64,000 nucleotides of DNA. It comes from Rotaria sordida. Its lineage: Eukaryota > Rotifera > Eurotatoria > Philodinida > Philodinidae. Below the pieces are notes generated by a model, which worked only from the letters and a program-made list of their open reading frames with translations, made no database searches and had not been told where the DNA came from. Shown here in pieces: positions 1 to 12,184 of this stretch. Position numbers and translations under genes: made by a program. The DNA is taken from NCBI GenBank assembly GCA_905250125.1, contig CAJNOL010000624.1:1-64000 (forward strand), in the 5' to 3' direction. The stretch's first letter is position 1. Each line of letters begins with the position of its first letter.

Positions 1-2049
1 TGACAATAAGTTGCCGAAGAAAAAACTAGTTATCACATACTACGAATGAAAGAGAAAAAAATGACACTATTCATACAAAAAATGGATGATGAAATCAATA
101 ATCCACCGAAAACGAATTAGAATATTAATAGAAATAATATGAAGATAAACAAAATAGAACTGAAGAAAAACATGTACATTTCAACATGTAAATAAACGAT
201 GCAGCCGTTAAAATAAACTTCCTACAAACTTTAAATAGTCGATATACTAAATTATTCTAAAGAGATAAGGACTCATCAAAACTCAAAGCACACTGTCACT
301 TGAGATCGAACAAAACTCATTAAAAAGGGTTTAGAATTTCAATGTATTCATTGATTGCGAAAAGAAAGAGTAACAAATCATATGACTGTCTCAGGTTTGA
401 TGCATAGTCTATTTATTTGTCTACTTCTGAGCAAAATCAGTGGATGCAGTGAGAAACACGGGAACTTCTCTCATCGTCATCACGATAAATAGAAAGATAT
501 CTTAACGTTAACAGACGAAGGAGAAACATACTCTTATATAATTCAATCGATTCTATTCAATGAGCATCCTTTATTCATTTGCAAGATGATGAAAAAAACA
601 AACATAGTTCATTTTCTATTTTATCACTGTTAGACTTGTTTTATTTTTCTTCTAACAATGTTAAATCTTCAGAATTTAAAAATACTTATCTATACAAAAA
701 TGAAAACAGCAATAATTTTCGATAGTTCTAAGAAAAGTTGATCGTCAAATAAATCAGCAATAGATTCTTAACATAATAAGAATAAACGATCGTACAAATT
801 TTAGAAATATGAATGGAAAAAATACAGCGTTAACTCTGCTATATTGCAAATAGATCAAAATCACATTTTGAATTTTGAGAAAAAATAATAAATTAACAAA
901 GTAAACAAATAGATAGTAGAAAGAGGTATCAACTCGCACATATGTGAAGAGAAAAAAGTAGTCGCATACCTTTAAGAATATCCTTTTTTCTTTTAATGAT
1001 TGTTCAAAAATTGACTTGTCATTCTGATTTTAAAAAATCAGAGTAGTCTATAAATAACAATTCCCATATCAGATGTGTTCATATGAATACAAGCAATTAG
1101 AGCAAAGATGCTGCGTCTAAACGCGTTCAGTTGCTTTAAAAGGAAGGAGACAATACGAGGAAAAATATGTTTTCTTAACGAATATTTAGGCGTTGATATG
1201 TGTTTTAGCTTTTCGACACGGTAACAATCATGAAATTTGCGCTGAAAACAAATAAAAGCACTTAATTTAACCTGTTAAAGAAACCATTAGAATGTTTTTT
1301 TAAAATTATTTCAATATTTTATGTATTTTTAGTGAGTCATTACTAAAGATCCTCTAGGGCACGAGTCAATATGTTTCTGCATACGTCAAATACTCTTAGT
1401 TGATTTATATGTAGTAAGTGATATGGATGAAGCGCACATAACAATCAAAATGTTCTCTAGACTTATTCTAGCGGTTCTTTTAAATGGTCAACTAATTCGT
1501 TTTTGACTAACCTTATATCATTCGACAGTGAAATGTTTACTCTTTATCGGAAACTAAAAAGAAGCTCTTTGTGATCTTGATAGTTAAAACGATGAATAAA
1601 ATGTTTCAAAAACAGTTTCTGGCAGAATTGAGACACCAGACTTTAAAATTGTGTGAAATCAGATAGGGAAGAAAGGGACGAGACTTTTAGAATATAGTGC
1701 ATTTTTATAATATCTGAAGCCAAATGTTTTATTAAATTGAAATAAAGCATCTTTGTTTGAAAGGCAACATATATAGTAGTATCAAACGAAGAGAAAAAAT
1801 GGATTTCGTTTAGTAGATATCAATAAATCGAAGTACAATTCAATAGTGACGAAAAATAATCAACATGGGGATTACTATTAATTTTTTTTTTCTTATGATA
1901 AAGATTTAATCACTCATAATATAAGATTGCTGATCTTCTCAATATCAGGTTCAGCTAACTGTAAAGTAATATTGCATACAAAAGAACTGTATATACTTCA
2001 TTAAAAATTAGTGATAGTCAAGATCAAAAAGTGTTAATATAATGCTTAC
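1..2049. other. AT-rich stretch without recognisable gene
   Basis: I see no reading frame with family resemblance on either strand. The only longish frame (around 754-939, minus) is low-complexity and lacks neighbouring splice sites. It may be intronic or downstream sequence of the minus-strand cysteine-rich and Thr-rich exons that follow, but no convincing acceptor and coding continuation was found. Confidence 0.5.
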
Positions 2050-2118
2050 CTAGTTGCTGAGTAGTTCTTGCAGTTGTCGTTGTAGTTGGCATTGACGTTG
2101 TTGTTGAAGTGTTCATCG
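2050..2118 (-). CDS. Isolated Thr-rich exon (mucin-like stalk)
   Basis: A short frame on the minus strand is bounded by an AG acceptor just above 2118 and a clean donor (CTAG|GTAAGC at 2050/2049). It encodes about 22 residues, mostly Thr with some Ser, Pro and Asn, as in O-glycosylated stalks. It lies 1.3 kb downstream of the secreted cysteine-rich exon on the same strand, so it could be a later exon of that gene; cysteine-rich domains followed by Thr-rich linkers are common in secreted proteins. I found no exon joining the two and no next exon, so the link is a guess. Confidence 0.3.
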
Positions 2119-3421
2119 CTATTCAGCATTATAGAAAAATTTATGTAATCAAAGCGGATAGTTTAGGTTTGACATAGAGTACAATGTAGAACTCGAAGCA
2201 TTTAAGCTTCAGATGAAGTCTAAGCAGGATTTCAAAGTAGAGCACCGATCTCCAATGGTCTGAAAAGGTATCTGTTTTCTTTCAAAACTGATTTTTGATG
2301 GAAAACGTCTATGTCCATCGGAGACCGAAAACACAGTAAAATTTTCGACAATTCTATTCGATTTGATGCGGCTGAATCAAATTAAATAAAATCACATTGA
2401 GTGGAACCAAATCAATCGAAACTGCTCTGCTCAAATTCATCGCTTCTGTTATATTTTAAATACGGGTAAAAGATTTAAATGTACGGACTGCCATTGAAGT
2501 ACAAGATCATTATTCGAAGTATGAAGTTTGTGATTTCAACCTGTCACATAAATTGCCTACATGCCAGTGTGTTCGTGATCTTAGACCATTAGAATATTCT
2601 GTCGTCATATTAGCAGTGTGAGTGGAATGGCTTCACAGAGATATTCGAAAAAACCGAAGAATACTGTACAGATAAATTGTTAAAAGCTCTCTCTCTCGTC
2701 CTTTTTGTCGTCAGACGGTTTGAATATTGATATTCTTCTCTTAAGAAAGAAATCTCAAATATTTGATACAAGCAGGCATAGCCTCCAAAATAATTAGCCG
2801 TACCAAGAACACCCCGCCAATATGCATTCTGTGCTTATTAGTATTTTTCTAAGGCGGCTGAATCAGAGGTGCTACAAGCTGTGAAATATAATTCACGTAC
2901 ACAGTTGCATTACTGATCATTAGTGACATATTCATTCAATTCAATGACTAAAATACTCTTAAGCTCTAGCGTTTACTTCGTCATAGCTAAATGATCAGTC
3001 TTCAATTTCGCAAGGTTAGTCATTAGAAACATGACAGAGAGAATCATGAATGCGTTTTTCTTCGAACTAGATGTTAATCACAGTTGTCTTGAAAAAAGAC
3101 TGTCGAGTAAACTCAACATTCACTAGACGCAGTCGAGTATATAACAAAAATTGTGAATAAAGAGAAATGTGGCACAATAGAATTGAAGTGCTCTTCTGGA
3201 GATTCTAACATATGATACGTTCTACAGAATCGAATCGAATGATTAATTGTTCAATTTGTTTCGGTCTCTGATGTACATTCAAAAATTCACTGCGTCTTGA
3301 TGCATTGCTAAATATAACTGAAATCGACTCTGTATTTCAAATTAATGAATATAGTTCATGAGAAGAGATGAAATCTTTTTTTTCAATGATTACAATTCGT
3401 ATTCTCTATACCATGCTTTAT

Positions 3422-4007
3422 CTACTTTTTCAAAGGCTCTTTGACTCTTCCCGCTACTCCTACATCAACATGAACTACATATGTGGGGGTGTGTCCATAT
3501 TGAAGAAATAAATTTAAGAAAGATTCGGCTTTCATTTGAATCTGTAGACCACTCTTTGTTTTCTTACTTGCTCTCGGTGGACAGAGTTGTCGATTGAAAC
3601 TGGGCACTGGATAACAAACAGGAAGATTATGACATCGAGGATGATGAACACATCTATGGTTAGGTTCACGACAAAGGTTGTTTGAGCTTTCACATGCAAC
3701 TAGCTCAGAACAATCCACAAATTCATCGCTACAAATGCCAACGTCAATAGCACCGGCTATATGAAAACAGGCACACGCACTATTTAGCGAACATCGATCA
3801 TATTGAGTAATTCCCGCGCAGAATTGAGATTTCACTCGAACTAGCGACATACTAAATTAATAGAAGGATATGTAAAAAGAAAACAAGAATCAAACCTGTA
3901 AAGCTTAAAAAGAAAAAGTGTTCAACATTAGATGAATAGGAAAAAAATAGATTTTAGAATTACCTGAATAGAATGAATACAAAACAACGAATTACTGTTG
4001 AAACCAT
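3422..4007 (-). CDS. Secreted cysteine-rich protein, 2 exons
   Basis: Exon 1 (4007-3964) starts with ATG and encodes a hydrophobic signal-peptide-like start (MVSTVIRCFVFILF). It ends at a donor (CAG|GTAATT). Exon 2 begins at 3851 after TTTAG in matching phase and stays open to a TAG at 3424-3422. Together they give about 157 residues. The first 90 residues of exon 2 are rich in regularly spaced cysteines (CSLNSACACF, GICSDEF, CVHHPRCH, PVCYPVP, QLCPP), suggesting a disulfide-bonded extracellular domain. I recall similar domains at the start of many bdelloid proteins but cannot name a function. The last 40 residues lose this character, so the true gene may splice out near a GT after the Pro-rich segment. 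No bacterial-like features are seen. Confidence 0.5.
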
Positions 4008-4999
4008 CGCTTGCTTTAAAATGAGACAGAATAGCGGCGGCACCCGTCTTTATATCTAATGAAGAGATAATATTTTTCGCATTTGCCGAAAGTGAAGAAG
4101 CGCACAAAGTGATCTTTCGATAAATAGAAATTCAATATTGCTCTATTGCTTCCTTCGATGCTTAATTTTTCTACAAAAAAAGTAATCTTTATAGAAAAGA
4201 AGAGCGTTGTGAAAGCGATATGGGATTGCTTCTGCGATATAAGCATTTAATAGACTCGCGCCATCATTCAAAATATGAATATTATTGTTGTCAATCATCG
4301 ATTTACTATGTAATGACGACTTAGAACAATTTCAAGGACAAATTTTATTTATAATATTTGTATTTTTATTATAGGCAGCTTACAGGAGTTTGCATCTTGA
4401 TCAAATCAACATCACAATCTATAGGTAGCCATATGCATTTGTACTTTGGACTGTGTCTTCATTGAATCTCAAGGGTTTATTTGTTCGACTTCATCTTCTA
4501 TAGTTTAATAAAAGATCTTCTATGAAAATAGTGGTGTGGCTAGGAGTATAGCAAAGGTTAGGATTGTTCACCAGTAAACAAAGTTATTTCTATGATGAAA
4601 CAGATTTCTGTTCCCTCTACTGAAACGTTTTCTGACATTTCAGTTACGATACTATTCGAAAACGCTCTTCCCAGCAAAATGTCCGTGCTTAATCGAGTCA
4701 GTCACGTTCAACTTTAGATCGCAGAATCATTTGTCAACTCTCAAGTGAATGGTGTTCAATTTTTATCTCGATATTCTCCTTTCAAATCAGAGATTTGACT
4801 ACAGGAATCTTCTTTCAATCTTGCCATCATCATTCTTGTTGTTATCATTGACTATCAAACAAAGTCTGATTGAAAATATGGGGGTGATATGAATGTACTT
4901 ACCGTTGTGAGTGAGGACTTTTCTATCCATTTATGTTCGCATGACAGTCAGAATGATTCTTTTGAAGCTTTTTGCTTTTTCTTTATCTAATTTCTTTGA

Positions 5000-5700
5000 G
5001 ATCAGGAGGCGGGTGTGGAGTGTAGGGTATGAGTGTGGGTGTGTTGGTGTGTGAATGCGGGTGTAGGTACGTGGGTTAGAGCGTCGATCAGGGCACACAA
5101 AATTTCCGTACTCACACAGATACTCATACCCACATCCACTCCCCATGTGGATGTGGGTGTTGGTGAAGGTGAGGATGTGTGGGGGTGGAGAGTGTGGGTG
5201 TGACCAGGTGAATAAATCCGGCAACAGTTCTGATCGGATCCGACCTATCGACAAAATTCTATGGGAATCCGGGACACAGAACCACTCACGAGTCCGACGG
5301 ATGAAACGTATTTAATTAGTTAAGTACCGATTACTATTTAGCGCCAACATTAGAGATCAGTAAGAGTGGTGCGTTGGATTCTGTCCAATACCGGCAATAG
5401 GATTCTATGGGATTCCAACACTAGGGATCCGAATGTCGTTTCGGGTCCGCGATTCAGAGGATATTTCGTCGGTTTTATAGAAATTCATAGAAAATTTGAT
5501 GGGATTCCCATCGGATCCGAGCTGGTCCTACTGTCGAATTGAATCTCCGGGGTGGATGGGTGTGGGTGAGGGTTTGTCGGGGTGGAGGGTGTGGGTGTTG
5601 GTGTGAACGGCTAGGAGGGTGAGTCTCGATCTTTTCTTGGAATACATATCGACACCTACACATTCCACACTCACACCCACATCCTGGTTTGCAACCAGAA
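5000..5700. repeat. G-rich GTGTGGG-type degenerate repeats
   Basis: Several blocks (about 5003-5075, 5145-5205, 5550-5620) are dominated by GTGTGGGTGTG-like words with the G-rich strand on plus; a C-rich block lies at 5660-5690. A perfect 11-bp inverted repeat (CCCACATCCAC and its complement, 7-nt loop) sits at about 5130-5160. Frames that cross this stretch read Thr/His/Pro-rich low complexity and are not genes. The word TGTGGG is the telomere repeat I recall for Adineta vaga, but here it is not in clean tandem order. Confidence 0.55.
5215..5535. repeat. GATCC-rich degenerate repeat, locus 1
   Basis: The stretch is built from degenerate words such as ATCGGATCCGA, GGGATTCCCATC and TAGGATTCTATGGGATTCC, with GC content above the neighbourhood. 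The same word family makes up a second locus at 55,660-55,990. There is no open frame of note. It lies between two G-rich blocks. Confidence 0.6.
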
Positions 5701-6539
5701 ACTTTTTTACTGTTACTCTTACCCATAGCAAAAATTTACAACAATATCCGTCTTCTTGATATACGTGGTCTCGTTAAATTCGTAGTTACATTATGCAGAT
5801 TTTAGTTTCTAACCTCTTTAACTGACAAACAATGATATTGATTATCTTTCAAAATTATAACTTGATCAATTTTTCGAAAAAACTAGAAAGTCTGACGCCT
5901 GTTATTCTTATTTGCTAAGGTCTGTAATGAAGAGTATCTGTAATGGGAGCCTACATCGCTATGTGTCTGTAAAGGGACCTTACGTTACTATGTGTATGTA
6001 AGAGAAGGAAGAGGGGGAGAGTCGCAAATACTTGAACTTAAAATTTACACTCATTATTTTCTTCGAAAATATATGTAAGTTCTGCAAAACTGAAAGTGTA
6101 CTTGCTGGTGATTTTAATAGGGTTATATACATTCTGACCTATGGATTATTTAATGACATAGGAGTCTTTGATTGTCTTCTTAACACTAGTCGGAAAACAC
6201 AGAGAAAACCTTGTGCAGAAAAACACCACCAGTAAGGATTAGGGGTCTTTTTATTATTGTGAATTAAAAAATAAAGAGAAAGCGTTCCGAAAGAAATTAT
6301 ATCTAATATGGAACTGTGTTTTTTTCACTCTATCGATTTGTAAAAAGGAACTTGTCGTTTTTTTCTATCTGGAATTCAAGAAAAGTCATTCTTCTTTAAT
6401 AGCGAGTGTTTCACAGAAATATAGAGTAAGGACACTCTCACAGTGAATTTTCAATAAAAAAAAAACATTTTTTTGGATTTGACTTTTTCAGATTATATTG
6501 ACATTTGAGAGCTCATAAAATAAGATCTTTCTAATGAGG

Positions 6540-6835
6540 AAATCTCTTCAGCTTTCTCCTGTTTCGATTTCAATGATTTTTTGTCTATAGATACTGCATA
6601 GTGTTTTAATAAATGCCTTAAAATAATTGGGGTTTCTATTGATATTTGATTAAGCTCTTGAATTTTTAAGTTGCCTATTTTCTAGAAGCCCCAGAATTTC
6701 GAAAAACTTGTATTTTTGAATTTAGATCTGAAACTTTGTGCATACAACAATCTCAACTAAACTTACTTTCATAAAAGAACTCACAAGTTTTAAACAATGA
6801 ATCTTCGAGATATGAAGCTTTCAAAAAATGCATGC
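6540..6835. repeat. Dispersed repeat family, copy 1
   Basis: About 290 bp resembles 42,825-43,050. Shared words include GATTTCAAT, TTTGTCTATAGATRCT, CTATTGATAT, TGATTAAGCTC-like, ATCTGAAA(C/T)TTTGTG, CTCAACTA and the final CTTCGAGATA. The second copy lacks about 70 bp. Copies are old, with many substitutions. It forms the left arm of the fold-back described separately. Confidence 0.55.
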
Positions 6836-7020
6836 TATGTGCACTATCCATTGAAAAGGGTCTATATCTCAAAGAGGCTGTTTAAAACTTCTAATCTTTT
6901 GTATGGGAGCTAATCTAGTTGAGTACACTATATATACAAAGTTTCAGATCAAAATTTTTAAATTCGAATTTTCCCGAAACTTGGGATCTATAGAAAATGG
7001 ACATATTAAAAGTTTGATAG
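6650..7020. repeat. Fold-back (inverted-repeat) element
   Basis: Two arms of about 150 bp (about 6655-6810 and 6870-7020) are imperfect reverse complements around a centre of about 60 bp. Examples are TTTTAAACAATGAATCTTCG against GAGGCTGTTTAAAACTTC, and AGATCTGAAACTTTGTGCAT against ATACAAAGTTTCAGATC. RNA across it would fold into a long hairpin. It sits 300 bp beyond the 3' end of the CLCC1-like gene. No coding sequence. Confidence 0.6.
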
Positions 7021-7340
7021 TTTATGTCGGTGTATTTTTCTTCGAAAAAAAAATACAATGTGAGTTTCACAAAACTTGAGAAGGGTTTTTTTTTAACATA
7101 ATTAATAAATATTAATTAGACATCAATAGTTTAGTTGTTGAATTTTATTATTTTAATCGTTATGAAAAATAAAATGTTATCAAAGTATGATGCGTAATCA
7201 ATATTACAAAAAAAGATTTTCGCAGTTTATTATATTGTTTCATGATTAATTATGTTTTTATTTAGCCGAAATATATATTTATAAATATCACTGAGATAAA
7301 AGAAAAAGAGTACAAGCACAAATACAGAAAGAAACATGTA

Positions 7341-10300
7341 TTAATTAGAAAGAAGGTCTTTTCTAAAACCAATATCTGGTGATGTTGTTCGTTGTCTTAG
7401 TTCATTATCATCTTTTGCTTCAATATATGCTCGTTGATTTGATGATGAATTTTCTATTTGTTCTACATTATTTATTGTTCTTGTTATAGCCACATGAGGA
7501 GATGGTCGAAGTGAACCCATCATAAAAGGTAAATGTACTTCATATCGTGAATACATCAAAATAAGTATAATAACAATAAATAAAATCAAAAGAATAATAA
7601 TTGGCCATAAAACCATAGGTACATGACGCATAGTACCAGCAAAAAATTGTGATAAACTTTCACCTATTATACCAAGTGGTGTAACAAATAATTGAGCAAA
7701 AGTCATTGATAAAGCCTTTTAGAAAACAAAAAATCAAAAAAATAATTGATATTATTTTATAAATAGACGAGAATTTTACTTGAATAGGTGTAACTTGTGA
7801 ATGAGGTGTAGCACGTAATGCTTTGTGATATTCAAAACATTCATTAGTTGGTAATTGTACGAAACGACCAAAATAAGATTTAACAGAATCCCATATACCC
7901 ATTGAATGACCTTGACAATGTTTTGGTATTTTTTTCATAAGAACTTCATCGACTTTTGCTTGTGCTTCCTATAGAATAAATCGATTTCATTTTTATTCAA
8001 TTTAAATTAATAAACAAACCTGATAAAGTGTATACCAATTTTGTATAACAGAAACAATAAATGTGACTATAAAGAAAGTTGTAAGCCATCGACCACGACG
8101 AAGATGAGTACGAATACTGATAAAACTTACTGCTCCAATTGCAATCAGAATCAAAATACTCTAGAATATAATAGTGGCATAACCAGGATTTTGATAATAA
8201 ATGAGGAGTAAGGCTTAGATAGCCGAGCTCTGTCTGGTGGGAACAAGAACCTCAACCTCTCTTAATTATAGCACTAATGTCCGCTGAAGAATTAAAGAGG
8301 AGTAGATGTAATCTCAAAAATTTGACAACGACAACAGCTAATGACCTGCAGCTTTCAGCAATCGAATGTAGAGAGTTCCGGTCGTCTTTTCGTCTAATAC
8401 TATATAAAATAAAATTATTTTAAAGTCCATCATTTTCGTAAACAACGTAAAAACATGCAAGAAAATAGTGTTCAGTTTCAAAGAAATTTTTATCAAAAAT
8501 CAGAAAATTTGCTAAAAATCAATTAAATACCTACACGATTTTGTTTACTCAACAATGAGATGTAAGAAGACAATCGTCTGAATCATACCTTAAACTATAG
8601 ATCTGAATCACATGTCAAAATCAAAATTACATCGAAATGGAACACAGGTTTGACGAATTTTGTTTTGAATATATTGCGAAGATGATAGATTTTAAACTAA
8701 TTTTACCTTATAGAGTGTCAGACAAAAAGACATCCGAAGCTCTCCTATTTCATTTACTGAAAACCATAGGTTTCTAGCTATTGCTGTTGGCGAGTTATTG
8801 AGCTTACAGCCACTACTCTGTAATTCTGACGCGGTCATTAGTTTCGAATATCGAATAAAATGAAATCATAATCCAATAGAAATACACAAATTTGAATTTG
8901 ATGAAAACAAGATAAGATCTATGAGTTAAGTTACAAAATCCATTTATGCGTCTCTTGAAGACTAATAAGAGAATATTCGCAAGTAGACATGAAAGTCGAT
9001 GTATTAATCTGCGACGGTGGTGAATACACGTTTTCGATGTTTTTATTATATTCATAATTCTGTGACATTTTGAAATAATAAGAAAAATCTTAATGATAAG
9101 AAATTGGACAAGAATATCTATGGAAACTGATCCTCGATGTGGAAAATTTTCAAAAAAAATCTAATATCAATTTTTTTGTCGTTTCTAGATCACTAGAAAA
9201 TTAAATGAATGTCGTACTCTTCCTCAGGAACACTAGGAAAACAAAATTTTCAAGTGTCGACTTAAAACTTTCTACGAAAGTATACCTTAATGAAAGTAGT
9301 TTATTGTATTTGCTTCTATCCTGAAATAAGAATATTGAATCTACCGTTATATATGAATGATGTAAAATACATGATTTTATCATAGCTGTATCTTAAGATA
9401 GGAACAATGACAAGATTTGAAACATTCAGAAAAACAACTATTCTCATTAAGAACTGTCTCTGTGCAAAGTTTCAAGCCCAAATTCGAAAAAAACAGCTTT
9501 GCTGGTATTCTTGAGAGAAACTACAGCATTCATATAAACCTACTTTAAAGGTGCAATATTTCGGTAGCAATAAACTAATGATTTGAACTGTTGTCAAGGT
9601 ATTCATAGCTCACTTGGGTGTAGATAGTACATGTAGTCTCGACTCAAAAGTAATTTATCAGTTGCGAGACTTGTCTCGTCAACCGATCGATGTACACCTC
9701 TATTCGAGAGTGAAATGTTGCTTCGAATATCATAGATTATCAGTAAATCAAATACTACTAGATAACATAACATTCAAAGGATGCATATACAGTTGTGAAA
9801 AACATTATTTAATTTTTTTTCTATATAGAATCAGATTTTTGGCTTGTTATTATAATAAAGAAAATTTTATTTCCATAGTATAAATTCTTCAAAATCGAAC
9901 AATTGATATTTCAGTTAAACGAGAATACTATGATTAATTTTCGAATACTTGATTTGATACTTACTTTAATTATCATATTAACATCAAATGATCGTAACCA
10001 TACTGACCATGTTAAATTACTAAATATTGGTTTATCTTCTTCTATTTTATGTACAATACGTTTGAGAAGATCAGATATAACATGAACTTCATGAAGAACA
10101 TCTTTCTAAAAACATCTATTATATTATATAAAATAATCAATTAATAAAATCAAACTTGTTCATAACGTGATGCTGATGCAAATTGATTAAGTCGATCAAA
10201 TTCACTAGGAGACAATTCAAGTAAAAGACGATATTCTTTGGCATTTTTTGACTAAATATATTTAATCAATGCTATTAATTCGAGTTATAAAAAAGAAAAG

Positions 10301-10645
10301 ATTCCATACGGGAAATTTTTCAATCCAATCTTTGATTACATGACGATATGCAGTAAGTACTGTTCGATATTCAGTTTTAAATGTTGATGGACATGTTTCA
10401 TCATCTTTCTAGAATATTTAACTTATTTTTAAAAAAAAAATAAAGAACAAACAAAAAATAAAACATACGACATTGAGTACATGTTTTTGAACTTTTTCTT
10501 TCACTTTGTTTGATGCATAATCAACTTTTTCAGTAACTTGATCTTTAACATTGTTGAACATATCAAATATATCTTGTGAATTAACGAAAAAAATTGTTAA
10601 CAATAAATAAAAAATAATACACCGGGTTGTCAAATTGAAAAGCAT
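7341..10645 (-). CDS. CLCC1: CLCC1-like ER anion channel, 7 exons
   Basis: Exons (minus): 10645-10469, 10408-10310, 10251-10156, 10105-9965, 8160-8020, 7968-7780, 7715-7341, all in phase 0, giving 405 residues. Exon 1 starts with ATG and a signal peptide (about residues 1-23). Exons 4-7 follow vertebrate CLCC1 (chloride channel CLIC-like 1, an ER-membrane anion channel). A membrane segment in exon 5 leads to the RRGRW...QNWYTLYQ region, then EAQAKVDEV, a Cys-containing lumenal or loop part, and ALSMTFAQLFVTPLGIIGES, which parallels [20 protein letters not shown] in human. A strong hydrophobic helix and a polar tail follow. At 405 residues it is shorter than human (about 550) because the acidic C-tail is reduced. 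Introns are 47-62 bp except the fourth (9964-8161, 1.8 kb). Identification rests on recalled alignment; exon joins are consistent throughout. Confidence 0.88.
8161..9964. other. Oversized intron 4 of the CLCC1-like gene
   Basis: The 1.8 kb intron is about 30 times the size of its siblings. It begins, in genomic order, with TAGTGGCATAACCAGG, which resembles the end of the hAT-like MITE at 13,334. A reverse-oriented GCCACTACT word lies near 8810. A fragment of the dispersed CAAAGTTTCA-type repeat lies near 9465. The frames inside (for example 9614-9883 plus) show no family resemblance. It most likely grew by insertion of small non-autonomous elements. Confidence 0.6.
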
Positions 10646-11032
10646 ATTTGAATGTTACTTGAATGTTATTTGAAATTGAAATAAAATTCTCATAATCTAT
10701 AGTGTTTGCGTGTAAACGAAACAAATAAAGTTATGGATTGTTGATAAGCTTATCGGGAATATGTTCGATCGATGACGCTAGTTATTGATCAATAACAGCA
10801 CAATATTTTTTCTAAAAACATTTTACTTCATTATATAAAACTAAAAACTTTCTTCATTTTTTGTGATGTAGTAACAAATAACTCTGGTATTACTATTTTA
10901 GCGTATATTAGAATTTCTTTGTCATTATATTTCTGCTCATTGAATGGGTATATTCCTTTCGTTTTATGGGATATTTTATTATGTCACTGCACATATATAT
11001 ATATATGTGATTTTTCCTTTAGACATTCACCT

Positions 11033-11290
11033 CAGGGATGTGGCGACCACGGGGTGCAGGGGGTGCGTACCCCCTCACTTTTAGAAAATTTTCGCTTTTT
11101 CCCAGCAAAAATTGTTAATTTTATTGAAAAAAAAGATCGTGAAATGGAAAAATAAGGATCTGCACTCCCCCCACTTTTTAAAATTTCGTAAATGCATTAT
11201 TTCATGTTCAAAAATTTTTTAAATATACTCTCAACTTTTCAAAAAATTTCTCTTGCACCCCTCTACTTTTTTCTCTTCGCCACATCCCTG
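11033..11290. mobile_element. hAT-type MITE, copy 1 (258 bp)
   Basis: The termini are CAGGGATGTGGCGA and its exact complement TCGCCACATCCCTG (14-bp TIR). The element is flanked by a perfect 8-bp target duplication ATTCACCT (11025-11032 and 11291-11298). An 8-bp duplication with CA...TG ends points to the hAT superfamily. The interior has C-rich and G-rich tracts (CCCCCTCACTTTT, CACTCCCCCCAC) and no transposase, so it is non-autonomous. A close copy lies at 52,402-52,665. Confidence 0.9.
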
Positions 11291-11791
11291 ATTCACCTCT
11301 ACTTCCGACTTTCTAAATCAATACCACTATGTGACAGTTTTATGTTTATCTTATCTTTTAAAAGAATTTCAAATATGACTCATCAGTACTATGTTCTTTC
11401 ATAGTTTTTCGCTTTTTGTTTATGATGAATCAAGATAAATGAAACACTTGAATAGTTAGATATTCAAAAATCGATTCTGTTTGTCTTATTTTCATAATTT
11501 CATATAGGATGACTCGATCATACGTGCTTGAATTTCAATAAAAAAATAACATGGATTTAAAATGAATTCTTTCGAATTGTACATTTCAGACAAAATAGTC
11601 TGACTGAAAAAAGAAATGATCAAATATTTTAGTAGAGAATATTTCTAGTAGCTAGTTTCTTGATATATTTTTTATACATACTATTTGATAGTACATAAGT
11701 ATCTAGGATGGACATCTGTAGTAAGCTAGTGTTAAGATTCTTTTTCAGACCTTTTTCCATTATTTGAAAACGTTAAATTAACAATTATTAT

Positions 11792-11824
11792 TATGAATGA
11801 TCTCACGAAGCAAGTCCTTCAAAT
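11792..11824 (+). other. Orphan exon-like ATG frame
   Basis: ATG followed by ten codons (MNDLTKQVLQM) runs into a consensus donor ATG|GTAAGTTGC. No matching acceptor and coding continuation was found before the Flower gene on the same strand. It could be an upstream first exon of something unseen or chance. Confidence 0.15.
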
Positions 11825-12184
11825 GGTAAGTTGCTTTTGAATCGAGGCTATATGTATTGTGTAGATCCTAATGAACTATGAATACTCTAAAAAGAGTTTG
11901 TGCTCCCAGCTTATTATTGCGGAGCTAGTGTCTTTCTATGGTAGTTTTTAAATGAATGCTGTGTTTCCCTCAGGCATATCAGAAAAAATGATTTTCAAAT
12001 TGCGACTTGCAATTTTGCATAGTTCCAGATCTCTTGCTTTGCTTCTATCCTGAAATTTCATCCCAATAAATAGAATATTTTCTAATCATTAAATTCTTGA
12101 TTCTGTTCAGTTTTTATAAGAAAAATAGAACGTCTCCGAAAATATTTAGTAAAAGAAACCTTGACGTCAATATGATTTCAGTAG

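Noticed and set aside
4931-5731. Open frames rich in Thr, His and Pro across the G-rich blocks
   Set aside because: They are read from degenerate GTGTGGG repeats, overlap in several frames and lack splice sites or start context.
9614-9883. 89-residue plus-strand frame inside the CLCC1 intron
   Set aside because: No family resemblance, no splice partners, and no ATG-supported context beyond chance.
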